64,000 bases of DNA, taken from Halomicrobium urmianum. Lineage in GTDB: Archaea > Halobacteriota > Halobacteria > Halobacteriales > Haloarculaceae. The position numbers and the translations under genes are program-made. Positions 1-7,884 of this stretch are shown here, one piece after another (the stretch's first letter is position 1; the number at the start of each line of letters is the position of its first letter). A model generated the notes under the pieces. It was not told the origin of the DNA, ran no database searches, and saw nothing but the letters and a program-made list of their open reading frames with translations. The stretch is from assembly GCF_020217425.1 (NCBI RefSeq), contig NZ_CP084090.1:2666001-2730000 (forward strand). The letters run 5' to 3'.

Positions 1-76
1 TCAGGCACTCGACGACCGCGTAGATCTCTTCGGGCGAGTTCGGACCGGTTTCGAGGTCTTCCCAGAGGTTCGTCAT
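1..76 (-). CDS. ppa: Inorganic pyrophosphatase, N-terminal fragment (window edge)
   Basis: The start codon is at 74-76 on the minus strand and 25 codons are visible before the window ends. The N-terminus begins MTNLWEDLETG and continues PEEIYAVVECL, which I recognise as the conserved start of the haloarchaeal soluble family I pyrophosphatase. That enzyme hydrolyses PPi to phosphate in the cytoplasm and so pulls biosynthetic reactions forward. None of the catalytic Asp residues lie in the visible part. The gene is divergent from rosR, the same arrangement I know from Halobacterium, which supports both calls. Identification rests on a short fragment. Confidence 0.85.
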   Translation of the reverse strand, partial: MTNLWEDLETGPNSPEEIYAVVECL

Positions 77-257
77 CAACGGCGAGTGGACGGGGCGGCC
101 AAAAAGTACTTTCGTAATCACACCTGTAATCAGAATCGATTACGTACCGATTAACCCGGGCTGTAGTGGCGGAATAATTATTGACAACACCAGTGATTCC
201 GAATTTTTCCGATATCACGAATCTCGGGCCGTCGCCGTCCCGTCTAGCGGATATTCG

Positions 258-290
258 GCGACGTGCGTCGCAGTTAACAAGTGTTAAATA
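258..290 (+). promoter_or_regulatory. rosR promoter with two adjacent palindromes over the TATA region
   Basis: Two perfect inverted repeats stand side by side: GCGACG-TG-CGTCGC at 258-271 and TTAACA-AG-TGTTAA at 274-287. The second runs into TTAAATA (284-290), a good TATA box about 25 bp upstream of the ATG at 313, so the mRNA is probably leaderless. A repressor bound here would block TBP/TFB. RosR-type regulators bind as dimers, so autoregulation is a reasonable inference. The rest of the ppa-rosR gap (77-257) is AT-rich and must hold the divergent ppa promoter. Confidence 0.6.
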
Positions 291-312
291 GCTTGGTGAC
301 ATTCAACTAACC

Positions 313-672
313 ATGTCAGAGGCGCAAGCCATCACAAGCAGTCCGGGCATCGCACGAGAACTCACGGCCTTCCAGCAGAACATCCTCGTTATCCTCTCCG
401 AGGAACCCCGTTACGGTCTGGCTATCAAGCGCGAGCTCGAGGAGTACTACGACGACGAGGTCAACCACGGCCGGCTCTACCCCAACCTCGACGACCTCGT
501 CGAGCTGGGCCTCGTCGAGAAGAGCGAGCTCGACAAGCGGACCAACCAGTACGCGCTGACGGAGGAGGGCAAGCAGGCGGTCCTCGATCAGCTCTCGTGG
601 GTCTTCGGCAAGTTCGTCACCGACGAGAGCCGCGCCGAGGAGCTGCGCGACCTCGTCGCCGCGCACGAGTAA
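313..672 (+). CDS. rosR: RosR-like PadR-family winged-helix transcription regulator
   Basis: A 119-residue cytoplasmic regulator. Residues 19-45 (AFQQNILVIL, then RYGLAIKREL) and 51-70 (NHGRLYPNLD onward) form the PadR/MarR-like helix-turn-helix, followed by the wing DKRTNQYALTEEG at 74-86 and a C-terminal dimerisation helix. The sequence and the location next to ppa and the rnhA/tfb genes match the Halobacterium reactive-oxygen-species regulator RosR. It is expected to rewire transcription under oxidative stress, and to bind its own promoter through the palindromes just upstream. The start is fixed by the TATA box 25 bp before the ATG. Function is inferred from homology and synteny. Confidence 0.85.
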   Translation: MSEAQAITSSPGIARELTAFQQNILVILSEEPRYGLAIKRELEEYYDDEVNHGRLYPNLDDLVELGLVEKSELDKRTNQYALTEEGKQAVLDQLSWVFGKFVTDESRAEELRDLVAAHE

Positions 673-679
673 GGGACGG

Positions 680-1228
680 TTACTCCAGCGGACACGCGGT
701 TTCACTTTTCTCGAAGGCCAGCCGGATAGAGTCGTCAACGCGCTCGCGCTGGCGGTCGGTCGGCCAGGCGTTCCGGACGAAGTACTCGTCGAGAAACTCC
801 TCGAGTTCGTCGCGCGTCAGGTCGGGAATCGGCTTCGCGTAGTGGTTGTCCGCGAAGTCCGCGAGCGCGCGCACGTTCGCCTCGTGGACCGGCCCCTCTC
901 GGGCCGCGGCGGCGACGATCTCGTCGTTGTGCTCCGCGACGGCCTCGTAGTCGCCCTCGCCCGGACCGGAGAGCGGCCGCTCGACGCCGCGGTCGACGTC
1001 GTCGATCCGCTCCGGCCGGACGGTGTCGCCCTCGACCCAGTCGTCGGGATAACAGACGAGCACCGCGCCGTCGTCGTCCTCGCGCTCGCGAGTCACGTAG
1101 TCGTACTCGGCTACCATCTCGTCGCGTTTCTCGCGGTAAGCCGTACTTTCGTCCTCGTCGACGGCGTCGCGGGCCAGTCGAGTCAGTCGCTCTACCTCGT
1201 CGATCACGTCCTCCGGGAGATCAGTCAT
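680..1228 (-). CDS. Conserved haloarchaeal rnhA-operon protein (DUF7108-like)
   Basis: A 182-residue acidic soluble protein with no membrane segment and no catalytic motif I recognise. It begins with a helical stretch (MTDLPEDVIDEVERLTRLAR), has a central acidic hinge, and ends in a predicted helical C-terminal domain (NHYAKPIPDL, then FLDEYFVRNAWP). Proteins of this type are annotated simply as rnhA operon protein. Its ATG overlaps the rnhA stop by 8 bp, so translation is probably coupled to that of RNase H. This suggests a role near RNA-DNA hybrid processing, but the function is unknown. It ends only a few bases from the convergent rosR stop. Confidence 0.8.
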   Translation of the reverse strand: MTDLPEDVIDEVERLTRLARDAVDEDESTAYREKRDEMVAEYDYVTREREDDDGAVLVCYPDDWVEGDTVRPERIDDVDRGVERPLSGPGEGDYEAVAEHNDEIVAAAAREGPVHEANVRALADFADNHYAKPIPDLTRDELEEFLDEYFVRNAWPTDRQRERVDDSIRLAFEKSETACPLE

Positions 1229-1814
1229 GGTCCAGCGCCTCGTTCGCGAGTTCGTCGGCGCGGTCGTTTATCTCGCGCGGAACGTGCTCGATGGACCACT
1301 CGTCGAACTCGGTCAGCAGCTCCCGGACCCGGACGCGGCGCTCGCGCAGGTCGGGGTCGTTGGCGTTCCACTCGCCACGGACCTGCTTGACGATCAGCTC
1401 CGAGTCGCCGCGGAGTCGGACCTCGTCGAACCCGTAGTCGCTGGCCACCTCCAGGACCGTCACCAGCGCCTCGTACTCGGCGCGGTTGTTCGTCGCTCGC
1501 CCGATGCGTTCCCCGCCCTCGGCGACGATGCCCTCGTCCGTGACGAGGACGTATCCGACGGCGGCCGGCCCGGGATTTCCGCGGGACGCGCCGTCGAAGT
1601 AGGCGTGGACGCGACCGCCCCCCTCCCGCAGCAGCGCCTCCATGCGGCCGGTGTCGCCGCCCTGTACGACCACCTTGTCCTCGTAGGCCACGGCCGTGGC
1701 GCCGTCGTAGGACGCGCGCCACTGCTCGTGGTCGGTGTTGCCCGGCTCCACGTCGACGCCGGCGGCCGCCAGTCGCTCGCGGGCCCGCTCGGGGTCGCAC
1801 TCGATGACCGGCAT
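1221..1814 (-). CDS. rnhA: Ribonuclease HI
   Basis: A 197-residue enzyme that cleaves the RNA strand of RNA-DNA hybrids, removing primers and R-loops. The first ~65 residues (MPVIECDPER onward) form the haloarchaeal N-terminal extension. The catalytic domain starts at YFDGASRGNPGPA (residues 72-84, catalytic D74) and carries E113 in NNRAEYEAL, D137 in GDSEL and D187 in NDRADELA, the complete RNase H carboxylate set. The ATG at 1814 is preferred over upstream in-frame starts because MPVIECD is the conserved family N-terminus and the upstream extension is compositionally odd. Overlaps the downstream DUF7108-like gene. Confidence 0.93.
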   Translation of the reverse strand: MPVIECDPERARERLAAAGVDVEPGNTDHEQWRASYDGATAVAYEDKVVVQGGDTGRMEALLREGGGRVHAYFDGASRGNPGPAAVGYVLVTDEGIVAEGGERIGRATNNRAEYEALVTVLEVASDYGFDEVRLRGDSELIVKQVRGEWNANDPDLRERRVRVRELLTEFDEWSIEHVPREINDRADELANEALDHD

Positions 1815-1948
1815 GAGTGCCTCTCGCCGACCTGATACCAAAGGCGTTCCGGTCGAGCCGGCGACCGCGAACCGGCGATAGAGACGCCACACCGGGCAGT
1901 TTTTCCGTCTGACGTGGATAGCTCCAAGCCACAAGGCTTTTCACCGAG

Positions 1949-1986
1949 GATTTAAGTGTCATCGAGCTACTACTATAAAAGTGCGA
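1949..1986 (+). promoter_or_regulatory. tfb promoter
   Basis: GATTTAAG at 1949-1956 lies about 30 bp upstream of the ATG at 1986 and fits a haloarchaeal TATA box with a near-leaderless transcript. A second AT-rich box (CTATAAAA, 1973-1980) is only ~8 bp before that ATG and is too close to drive it. An in-frame GTG at 1956 would fall inside the TATA box, which argues for 1986 as the start. Confidence 0.5.
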
Positions 1987-2951
1987 TGACACGGTCCACC
2001 CGCCAGCAGGAGCGCGAGCGAGCAGCTGCGAACGAGCAATCCGAGTCGGAGGGGGTGCAGAACTGTCCCGAGTGCGAGTCCGAGAACCTGGTCAAGGACG
2101 CCGACCGCGGCGAACTGGTCTGTGAGGACTGCGGCCTCGTCGTCGAGGAGGACAACATCGATCCCGGTCCGGAGTGGCGCGCGTTCAATCACCAGGAACG
2201 CCAGGAGAAATCGCGGGTGGGGGCCCCGACGACGCAGACGATGCACGACAAGGGGCTGACGACGACGATCGACTGGAAGGACAAGGACGCGTACGGCCGC
2301 TCTATCTCCTCGAAGAAGCGCTCCCAGATGCACCGCCTGCGCAAGTGGCAGGAGCGCATCCGCACCAAGGACGCCGGCGAGCGCAACCTCCAGTTCGCCC
2401 TCTCCGAGATCGACCGCATGGCCTCCGCGATGGGCGTCCCTCGGTCGGTACGCGAGGTCGCCTCGGTCATCTACCGCCGCGCGCTCGACGAGGACCTCAT
2501 CCGCGGCCGCTCCATCGAGGGCGTCTCCACGTCCGCGCTGTACGCCGCCTGCCGCAAGGAGGGCATCCCGCGCAGCCTCGAGGAGATTTCGGAGGTCTCC
2601 CGCGTCGACCGCAAGGAGATCGGTCGCACGTATCGCTACATCTCCCAGGAACTCGGCCTGGAGATGGAGCCCGTCGATCCCAAGAAGTACGTCCCCCGCT
2701 TCTGTTCCGAACTCGACCTCTCCGAGGAGGTCCAGTCCAAGGCCAACGAGATCATCGAGACCACCGCCGACGAGGGCCTGCTCTCCGGGAAGTCGCCGAC
2801 GGGCTACGCCGCCGCCGCCATCTACGCCGCCTCGCTGCTGTGCAACGAGAAGAAGACCCAGCGCGAGGTCGCCGACGTCGCCCAGGTGACCGAAGTCACC
2901 ATCCGGAACCGCTACCAGGAACAGATCGAAGCCATGGGCATCCACAGCTAG
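1986..2951 (+). CDS. tfb: Transcription initiation factor IIB (TFB)
   Basis: A 321-residue archaeal TFB that bridges TBP-TATA and RNA polymerase and fixes the transcription start. It has an N-terminal zinc ribbon with Cys27-x2-Cys30 and Cys46-x2-Cys49, the B-reader/B-linker (about residues 60-112, with GPEWRAF and the RVGAP element), and two cyclin folds (about 118-215 and 216-310). The second fold contains the BRE-reading helix in [13 protein letters not shown]. Haloarchaea carry many TFB paralogs; position beside rnhA and rosR matches the Halobacterium tfbG locus, but I cannot assign the paralog securely. Start chosen at [10 protein letters not shown], a typical haloarchaeal TFB beginning. 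Confidence 0.95.
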   Translation: MTRSTRQQERERAAANEQSESEGVQNCPECESENLVKDADRGELVCEDCGLVVEEDNIDPGPEWRAFNHQERQEKSRVGAPTTQTMHDKGLTTTIDWKDKDAYGRSISSKKRSQMHRLRKWQERIRTKDAGERNLQFALSEIDRMASAMGVPRSVREVASVIYRRALDEDLIRGRSIEGVSTSALYAACRKEGIPRSLEEISEVSRVDRKEIGRTYRYISQELGLEMEPVDPKKYVPRFCSELDLSEEVQSKANEIIETTADEGLLSGKSPTGYAAAAIYAASLLCNEKKTQREVADVAQVTEVTIRNRYQEQIEAMGIHS

Positions 2952-3067
2952 CCCCTTCCAGCCGTTTCGCCCGTCTCGATCGCTCTCCGGCGTTGTCCGG
3001 CCGTTTCTCCCCGACGGTCGCACGCGAACGTGGTCGACCTCGGCGGCGAGCGCCGACGGTCAGGCGT

Positions 3068-3118
3068 CCACGCGAGCGGAGCGAGTGTGGGTTCGGAGGA
3101 CGAACGGAGTGAGTCCTC
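3068..3118 (+). repeat. Two hairpins with the GAGCGGAGCGAG / GAACGGAGTGAG core
   Basis: CCAC...GTGG (3068-3090) encloses GAGCGGAGCGA, and GAGGAC...GTCCTC (3096-3118) encloses GAACGGAGTGA. The second hairpin runs into the stop codon of the minus-strand gene ending at 3117. The same core recurs in hairpins near 15.8, 25.2 and 57.4 kb. A terminator-like or dispersed-repeat role is inferred. Confidence 0.6.
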
Positions 3119-3527
3119 AGGCGGGCTCGGGCGATTCGGCGGCTTCCTCGCGCTCAGTCGACAGTCCACCCAGGTTCCGACCCTCGTCCCAGGTGACGGT
3201 CGCGACGGCCGCGAGCACTCCGGCCACGGCGACGAGCGCGCCGCCGACCATTGTGATCGTCGTGAAGACCGCGACGAGACCGAAGAGCACCGGAGAGACG
3301 GCGAGGATGGCGCCGCAGACGACGCTCGCGACGGCCGACCGGAGCGCTGGGCGCTTCCCGTACGCGACGCGATAAGCGCAGTGACCGATAGCCATCGCTG
3401 CGAACTGGCCGACGAGCACGTTCGTGAGCGCCTGCGGGTGGCTCACCGGATACAGCGCAGGGACGAACACCAGCACGGTGGCGACCAGCGTGGCCGCGAC
3501 CGTCACCGCCTTCGTGACGCGAGCCAT
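3117..3527 (-). CDS. Small membrane protein of unknown function, four TM segments
   Basis: A 136-residue protein that is almost all membrane: hydrophobic stretches near residues 6-26, 32-52, 60-80 and 82-108, then a short acidic cytoplasmic tail (WDEGRNLGGLS to the end). No catalytic residues, signal peptide or lipobox are visible. The ATG at 3527 (MARVTKAVTV) is favoured over an in-frame GTG eight codons earlier because the hydrophobic segment begins straight after it. It stands alone between tfb and nreA. I do not recognise the family. Confidence 0.7.
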   Translation of the reverse strand: MARVTKAVTVAATLVATVLVFVPALYPVSHPQALTNVLVGQFAAMAIGHCAYRVAYGKRPALRSAVASVVCGAILAVSPVLFGLVAVFTTITMVGGALVAVAGVLAAVATVTWDEGRNLGGLSTEREEAAESPEPA

Positions 3528-3688
3528 AGGTATAACACCTGTAGTTACCACCTACTCCCACGTAACTGTTTGGCATCCTCGCCCGCGAGTCCGCGCGGGA
3601 CTCGATCCGTCTATCTGTCGGCTGGCTGTCGGTTCCGGTCGGCACCGGTGGGTCACAGTTATACCCTCCAGTCCCCTACGGCCCGTGA

Positions 3689-4975
3689 ATGCGCCTCGAC
3701 GAGTTCGTGGAGGGGTTCGAGCGGGACGAGGCCGCCGAGCGGCGGCGCCTGGCCGAGGAGAAGTCCTACGAGATCACGAACTACCTGGACGACGTCGAGC
3801 GGCAGTTTCAGGAGACCGTCCAGGGCGACTCCCTGTTCGGATCCACCGCGCCGGAGATCTTCGTCGGCCGGTCTGGCTACCCCGACGTCTCGACGGGCGT
3901 CCTCTCGCCGATGGCCGAGGACGCCGACGCCGAGGCCTACGCCACCAGCGGCGACTGGTACCACCAGGGGCTGGGCGTCGGCGACGTCCTCCAGCGCCGG
4001 ACGGGCCTGCTCAACTCCACCCGCTCCGCGAAGGTCGACGTCAACGACGTCTGGGACGGCTTCGTCGGCACCCAGCGCGAGGTCGCCATCGCCGACCACC
4101 CCGTCGACGTCGAGGTCGGCCTGGACGACGCCCCCGAGATCGACCTGACGCTGGACGACATCGGGACGCCGACCGGGCCGCGTGCCCGTGCCACCGAAGC
4201 GGACCTCGCCGAGAACCCCCACGTCCCCCGCTCCGTCGAGAAGACGCTGGAGGACGACGACTGGCGCGCGGAGGGCGCGATGACCTACCTCTACCGCCGC
4301 GGGTTCGACGTCTACGAGGTCAACACCATCCTCTCGGCGGGCGCGCTCGGGCAGAACCGCGAGCGCAAGCTCGTCCCGACGCGCTGGTCGATCACCGCCG
4401 TCGACGACACCGTCGGCCAGTACCTCCGCGGCGGCCTCCTGAACCGCAACACCATCGACCAGACCGAGGTCTGGTACAACGAGTACATGGGCAACCGGTA
4501 CTGGGTCATCCTCTCGCCCGGCCAGTGGGAGTTCGAGCTGGTCGAGATGAAAGCGCCCGAGAGCGTCTGGAACCCCGAGGGCAGCGACTACTACCTCGCC
4601 AGCGCCAGCGAGGGCTACGAGGGCCGCACCGGCTACGTCGAGGAGACTGCCGGCGCCTACTACGCCTCGCGGCTGGGCGTCCTCGAGCACCTCCGCGAGC
4701 GTGACCGGCAGGCCAAGTGCCTCGTGCTGCGGGAGGTCACCGACGAGTACTGGGCCCCCGTCGGCGTCTGGCAGGTCCGCGAGGGCGTCCGCAACGCCTT
4801 CGACGACGACGTGCGCACGGACACGCCGACCGTCCCGGACGGCCAGCCAGCCGTGGCGGAGACGTTCCGGGACGCCGTCAACGGCGTCGTCGGGCAGCTA
4901 CCCGTCCCGATGAACCTGCTCCGCCGGAAGTCCGACATGGTCGCCGGGATCCAGTCTCAGATCACGGACTTCTGA
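3689..4975 (+). CDS. nreA: DNA repair protein NreA
   Basis: A 428-residue archaeal NreA. This family works with PCNA in repair of DNA damage such as that from mitomycin C. Recognisable blocks are the N-terminal region with GSTAPEIFVGRSGYP, a central core including LSAGALGQNRERKLVPTRWS and EVWYNEYMGNRYWV, and the C-terminus, where QSQITDF forms the PCNA-interacting (PIP-like) motif. No zinc finger is seen at the N-terminus, consistent with the haloarchaeal NreA type. It is a single-gene unit between a membrane protein and a small TatA-like gene. The complete length and the intact C-terminal motif suggest it is functional. Confidence 0.92.
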   Translation: MRLDEFVEGFERDEAAERRRLAEEKSYEITNYLDDVERQFQETVQGDSLFGSTAPEIFVGRSGYPDVSTGVLSPMAEDADAEAYATSGDWYHQGLGVGDVLQRRTGLLNSTRSAKVDVNDVWDGFVGTQREVAIADHPVDVEVGLDDAPEIDLTLDDIGTPTGPRARATEADLAENPHVPRSVEKTLEDDDWRAEGAMTYLYRRGFDVYEVNTILSAGALGQNRERKLVPTRWSITAVDDTVGQYLRGGLLNRNTIDQTEVWYNEYMGNRYWVILSPGQWEFELVEMKAPESVWNPEGSDYYLASASEGYEGRTGYVEETAGAYYASRLGVLEHLRERDRQAKCLVLREVTDEYWAPVGVWQVREGVRNAFDDDVRTDTPTVPDGQPAVAETFRDAVNGVVGQLPVPMNLLRRKSDMVAGIQSQITDF

Positions 4976-5053
4976 CCGAGACGCGCTCGTTGTGATTCCT
5001 GTCAGTCACCCGCCGTCGGAATCTATTCTTGCTTCCGCAACTTACGATCCCGT

Positions 5054-5272
5054 ATGCAAATCGGACTCCCCGGTACGCCGGAGCTGATCATCGTACTGTT
5101 CGTCCTCTTTATCTGGGTAGTGATCATCGCTGCGGGCGTCCTCGTCGCCCTCCGTATCAAGCGGTGGTTCTCCGACTCCGACGACCAGTCGGAGCGAATC
5201 GAGCAACTCGAAGGCGAGGTCGAAGAACTCCGCGAGGAACTGGACGCCCGCGGGTCCGGCGACGACCGCTAG
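5054..5272 (+). CDS. Small single-TM protein with C-terminal coiled coil
   Basis: A 72-residue protein: one hydrophobic helix (about residues 9-34, after GLPGTPEL), a basic/aromatic stop-transfer (RIKRWF) and an acidic coiled-coil segment (residues 44-65, rich in E and L). The GTPELIIVLFV start recalls the TatA/TatE family, which has GPEL then a membrane helix, but the typical amphipathic FG-hinge helix is replaced by the coiled coil. I therefore call only a membrane-anchored coiled-coil protein, with a TatA relative as a possibility. Its stop overlaps the convergent DUF302 gene by 4 bp. Confidence 0.6.
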   Translation: MQIGLPGTPELIIVLFVLFIWVVIIAAGVLVALRIKRWFSDSDDQSERIEQLEGEVEELREELDARGSGDDR

Positions 5273-5709
5273 AGGTTCGCGAACGCCTCGTCGACCATCT
5301 CGCCGGTCTCGGCGACGATGTCCGCCCACTCGTCGTCGTCCGGCGCGAGGTTGACCAGGCGGGCGATGCGCATGATCGAGACATGGTAGACGGTCTGGAC
5401 GCCCGGTTCCTCCTCCCAGACGATGACGTTACACGGGAACAGCGCGCCGATGCGTTTCTCGCTGGCGTCCAGCGCCCGGTCGGCCATCCGCGGGTTGCAC
5501 GCGCCCAGGACGTAGTAAGGGTCGCGGTCCGCGTCGACCTTCTCGTTGAGCAGTTCCGAGGGCGAGAACTCGACGGGGACGCCGAAGCCAGCGTCGGTGA
5601 ACACCTCGCGGACGTGCTCGACCGCCTCCTCGTGGTCCATCTCCAGGGTCGCGCGCTTCTCGCCGACGTCGCTGCCGCCGATCTGCGTGGGGTCGATTGG
5701 GAGCGCCAT
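5269..5709 (-). CDS. DUF302 domain protein
   Basis: A 146-residue soluble protein of the DUF302 fold. Family features seen are the helical block TLEMDHEEAVEHVREVFTD, the GFGVPVEFSPSELLNEKV strand-turn region, YYVLGACNPRMADRAL (the conserved GAC/CNP area near residue 70) and the cysteine in LFPCNVIVWEE. Family members are small barrel-like proteins, sometimes linked to thiol or metal chemistry, but no reaction is established. The ATG at 5709 (MALPIDPTQIGG) is preferred to the upstream in-frame start, which has no family match. A palindromic repeat element lies directly upstream and may separate it from the next gene on the same strand. Confidence 0.75.
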   Translation of the reverse strand: MALPIDPTQIGGSDVGEKRATLEMDHEEAVEHVREVFTDAGFGVPVEFSPSELLNEKVDADRDPYYVLGACNPRMADRALDASEKRIGALFPCNVIVWEEEPGVQTVYHVSIMRIARLVNLAPDDDEWADIVAETGEMVDEAFANL

Positions 5710-5757
5710 GGCTGACGGTAGCACCCTGCGGAACAAAAGGTACCCGAGTGGGCCTGT

Positions 5758-5834
5758 AGTAGAAATCGAACGCGATCACACACTCGAAGGCACGTGGGGT
5801 GCCCTTCGATGCGTGAAGAGTTTCAATTTCTACT
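5758..5834. repeat. Palindromic element, AGTAGAAATTGAA family, copy A
   Basis: A 77-bp element with arms AGTAGAAATCGAA (5758-5770) and TTCAATTTCTACT (5822-5834), and an inner imperfect stem between CACACTCGAAGG and CCTTCGATGCGTG. It aligns base for base with copies at 41335-41418 and (inverted) 26649-26726. Its right arm supplies the stop codon (TAG read on the minus strand) of the DUF5789-like gene ending at 5833. The sequence similarity and nested hairpin are seen directly; mobility is inferred. Confidence 0.85.
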
Positions 5835-6126
5835 AGCTCTCGGTCGGGACCGGACCGTCGCCGATGACGTCGCGGACGGCGCCCGTGAACTCCTGGCGCG
5901 ACTGGAAGTAGGTCAGGTCGACGTCCGCGAGGACGTCCGCCAGTTCGCGGGGGCCGTCGGGGGTGCGGATCTCGACGTCGCCCTCGCGGTCGACGACGGT
6001 GTTCTTCTCGATGCCCCAGGTGAGCCGCGAGGCCACGCGGGCGACGGGGGCGCCCGCGACGGGGTCGCCCTCGCCGAGTTCGACGGCGGGTTCCTCCTCT
6101 TCCTCGCTGTCCTCGTCGTCGCTCAT
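5833..6126 (-). CDS. DUF5789-like haloarchaeal protein
   Basis: A 97-residue acidic protein starting MSDDEDSEEEEEP, followed by a compact domain: VELGEGDPVAGAPVARVASR, LTWGIEKNTVV, then IRTPDGPRELADVL and TYFQSRQEFTGAVRDVIG. This pattern matches haloarchaeal DUF5789 proteins as I know them; their function is unknown. No membrane segment or catalytic motif is present. The ATG at 6126 is chosen because upstream codons encode an arginine-rich stretch unlike the family. The last codon and stop lie inside palindromic element copy A, so the C-terminus may have been re-set by insertion of that element. Confidence 0.7.
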   Translation of the reverse strand: MSDDEDSEEEEEPAVELGEGDPVAGAPVARVASRLTWGIEKNTVVDREGDVEIRTPDGPRELADVLADVDLTYFQSRQEFTGAVRDVIGDGPVPTES

Positions 6127-6248
6127 GCCCGAGCGTTCCCCGCGGCGGTGATTAGTGCTTTCGGAACGCCGCGGTCGTCGCGCCCGCACGGAGCCGTCTT
6201 GCGCGCGTCTGACGGGTAGTTTTGAGCGGTGCCGCGCTACGTGCGACC

Positions 6249-7379
6249 ATGACGAGCCTCACGGACGTCTACGAGGGTCGCGTCGGTCGCGTCGCCAGCC
6301 GGCGCCAGCAGCTCCTCGGCGGCGGGCTCTTTCTGGTCGGCACGGGGGCGCTCGTCGCCGCCATCGCCGTGGCGACGACGGGGTTCGGCGTCGAGACCAT
6401 GGGCAGGTACGGGGGGCGCGAGATCGCGGGCATCCTCGCGGGCCTGGGGTTGCCCGCGGTGTTGCTGGGCGTGTTCGCGGTCCTGCCTGCCGGACGGACC
6501 GTCAGCGCCGGCGCCGTCATCGGGGCCGGCGTCGCCGTCCTCGGGGTGGCCCTGTTCCAGCACGCGTATCCCTACCAGTGGGTCCAGGCCGAGCCGCTGT
6601 TCGCGCTGGCGACGGCGGTCGTCTACTTCCTCGGCGTCGTCGCCATCTTCTGGAGCCTGTTCGTCGCGCTGGCCACGTTCAAGACGCGCAACGATCCCGG
6701 CGGGACGGCCCGGATGGAGATCACCCGCGAGGGCCGGATCCGGCTGGTCGAAGAGGCCCGCTCGCTGGGCCGCTTCGGCGGCGTCGGTCTCTTCGGCTCC
6801 GAGCCCGACGGCACCGTCGAGACCCAGACCAACCGCGAGGTGGGCGCCGACGCGGCCGGTCGCCGAGAGCCGAACGCCGACGGCGCAACGGCGGCCGGGG
6901 CGGAGTCGGCGGGGGGCGCGCCCGCGGCGACCGACGGCGCGACGGCCGGCACCGGTACCGGATCGACGGGACGTACCGGGCGGGACGACGCTGCGGAGCC
7001 GGCCGACGACAGCTGGTCCACGTCGGGCCAGTTCGACGGGGACGACCAGTCCGGTTCCGGTTGGTCCGCGTCGGACCGGGCCGGATCGGCCGGCCGGGAA
7101 CGACGGGGGCGCGCGGCGACGGCCGACGGCGGCTCAGCTGCCACGAACGGCATCGTCGAGCCGAACGCCGGGCCTTCGACCGGGGACGGGACGGCCGACG
7201 CCTCCGCTGAGAGCGGGACGCCGGACGTCTACTGCGGGAACTGCCGGCACTTCGAGTACGTGATGGCCGACGGCGAGCCCGCGCCCTACTGCAGGCTTCA
7301 CGAGCGCCGGATGGACGACATGGAGGCCTGCTCGGGCTGGGTGAAGCAGTCGCCCGGCGACGCCGTCGACGTGGACTGA
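6249..7379 (+). CDS. Membrane protein with low-complexity linker and C-terminal Cys/His module
   Basis: A 376-residue protein in three parts. Four TM helices lie at about residues 20-45, 54-79, 83-103 and 115-143. A long Ala/Gly/Asp/Ser-rich linker (about 185-320) is likely disordered. The C-terminal module (about 325-366) carries CGNCRHFEYV, YCRLHERRMD and CSGW, giving a Cys2-Cys-His-Cys set that probably binds a metal. The module recalls short Cys-rich CxxCxxF proteins. The domain order suggests a membrane-anchored sensor, but this is inference. Start at 6249 (MTSLTDVYEG) rather than the in-frame upstream codon because the first 9 residues lack family character. Confidence 0.65.
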   Translation: MTSLTDVYEGRVGRVASRRQQLLGGGLFLVGTGALVAAIAVATTGFGVETMGRYGGREIAGILAGLGLPAVLLGVFAVLPAGRTVSAGAVIGAGVAVLGVALFQHAYPYQWVQAEPLFALATAVVYFLGVVAIFWSLFVALATFKTRNDPGGTARMEITREGRIRLVEEARSLGRFGGVGLFGSEPDGTVETQTNREVGADAAGRREPNADGATAAGAESAGGAPAATDGATAGTGTGSTGRTGRDDAAEPADDSWSTSGQFDGDDQSGSGWSASDRAGSAGRERRGRAATADGGSAATNGIVEPNAGPSTGDGTADASAESGTPDVYCGNCRHFEYVMADGEPAPYCRLHERRMDDMEACSGWVKQSPGDAVDVD

Positions 7380-7435
7380 CAGCGGGCGAAGCGGGCGTCC
7401 GACGCCCGCCGCGAGCGCCCGGCGGAATCCAGTGA

Positions 7436-7443
7436 TTTAAATT
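7436..7443 (+). promoter_or_regulatory. tfs TATA box
   Basis: TTTAAATT sits 27-34 bp upstream of the tfs ATG at 7470, the spacing expected for a leaderless haloarchaeal transcript. Confidence 0.6.
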
Positions 7444-7469
7444 GCGGGGACGGCTTACGGGGAACAACG

Positions 7470-7793
7470 ATGGAGTTCTGCGACGAATGCGGCTCGATGA
7501 TGAAAACGGAAGATGGGACCTGGGTCTGCGGGAGCTGCGGCTACGAGAAGGCCCGCGACGACGAGGCGGAGGCCGCGATGGTCACGACCCAGGGCCAGCA
7601 GGAGAGCGAGATCGTGGACACCTCCGAGGTCGACGCCGAGGACATGGGCCCGACGACGGAGGCCATCTGTCCCGAGTGCGGCAACGACCGCGCCTTCTGG
7701 GAGATGAAGCAGATCCGCTCCGCCGACGAGTCCGAGACGCGCTTCTACACCTGCACCGAGTGCGAGCACAAGTGGCGCGAAGACGACCACTAG
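7470..7793 (+). CDS. tfs: Transcription factor S (TFIIS/Rpb9-like cleavage factor)
   Basis: A 107-residue archaeal TFS that rescues backtracked RNA polymerase by stimulating transcript cleavage. The N-terminal zinc ribbon has Cys4-x2-Cys7 and Cys20-x2-Cys23. The C-terminal TFIIS-type ribbon has Cys67-x2-Cys70 and Cys95-x2-Cys98. The catalytic acidic pair Asp86-Glu87 is present in RSADESETRF, so the protein should be active in cleavage, unlike inhibitory TFS paralogs that lose this loop. The length is usual for the family. A clear TATA box stands ~27 bp upstream. It is transcribed alone. Confidence 0.95.
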   Translation: MEFCDECGSMMKTEDGTWVCGSCGYEKARDDEAEAAMVTTQGQQESEIVDTSEVDAEDMGPTTEAICPECGNDRAFWEMKQIRSADESETRFYTCTECEHKWREDDH

Positions 7794-7884
7794 CGGCGAC
7801 CCGGGAGCCTCGCTTCGCAACCGCCAGCTGACGGCGATTCTCCAGCTCACTCGGTATCGCCGAGACGCCCGTACGGCGGTTTGT

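Noticed and set aside
1973-1980. CTATAAAA as the tfb TATA box
   Set aside because: It is only ~8 bp from the best ATG; a transcript from it would start inside the gene. The GATTTAAG box upstream fits better.
5054-5272. TatA/TatE translocase subunit
   Set aside because: The GPEL-plus-TM start is similar, but the amphipathic helix and FG hinge of TatA are missing and a coiled coil takes their place, so only a generic call was made.
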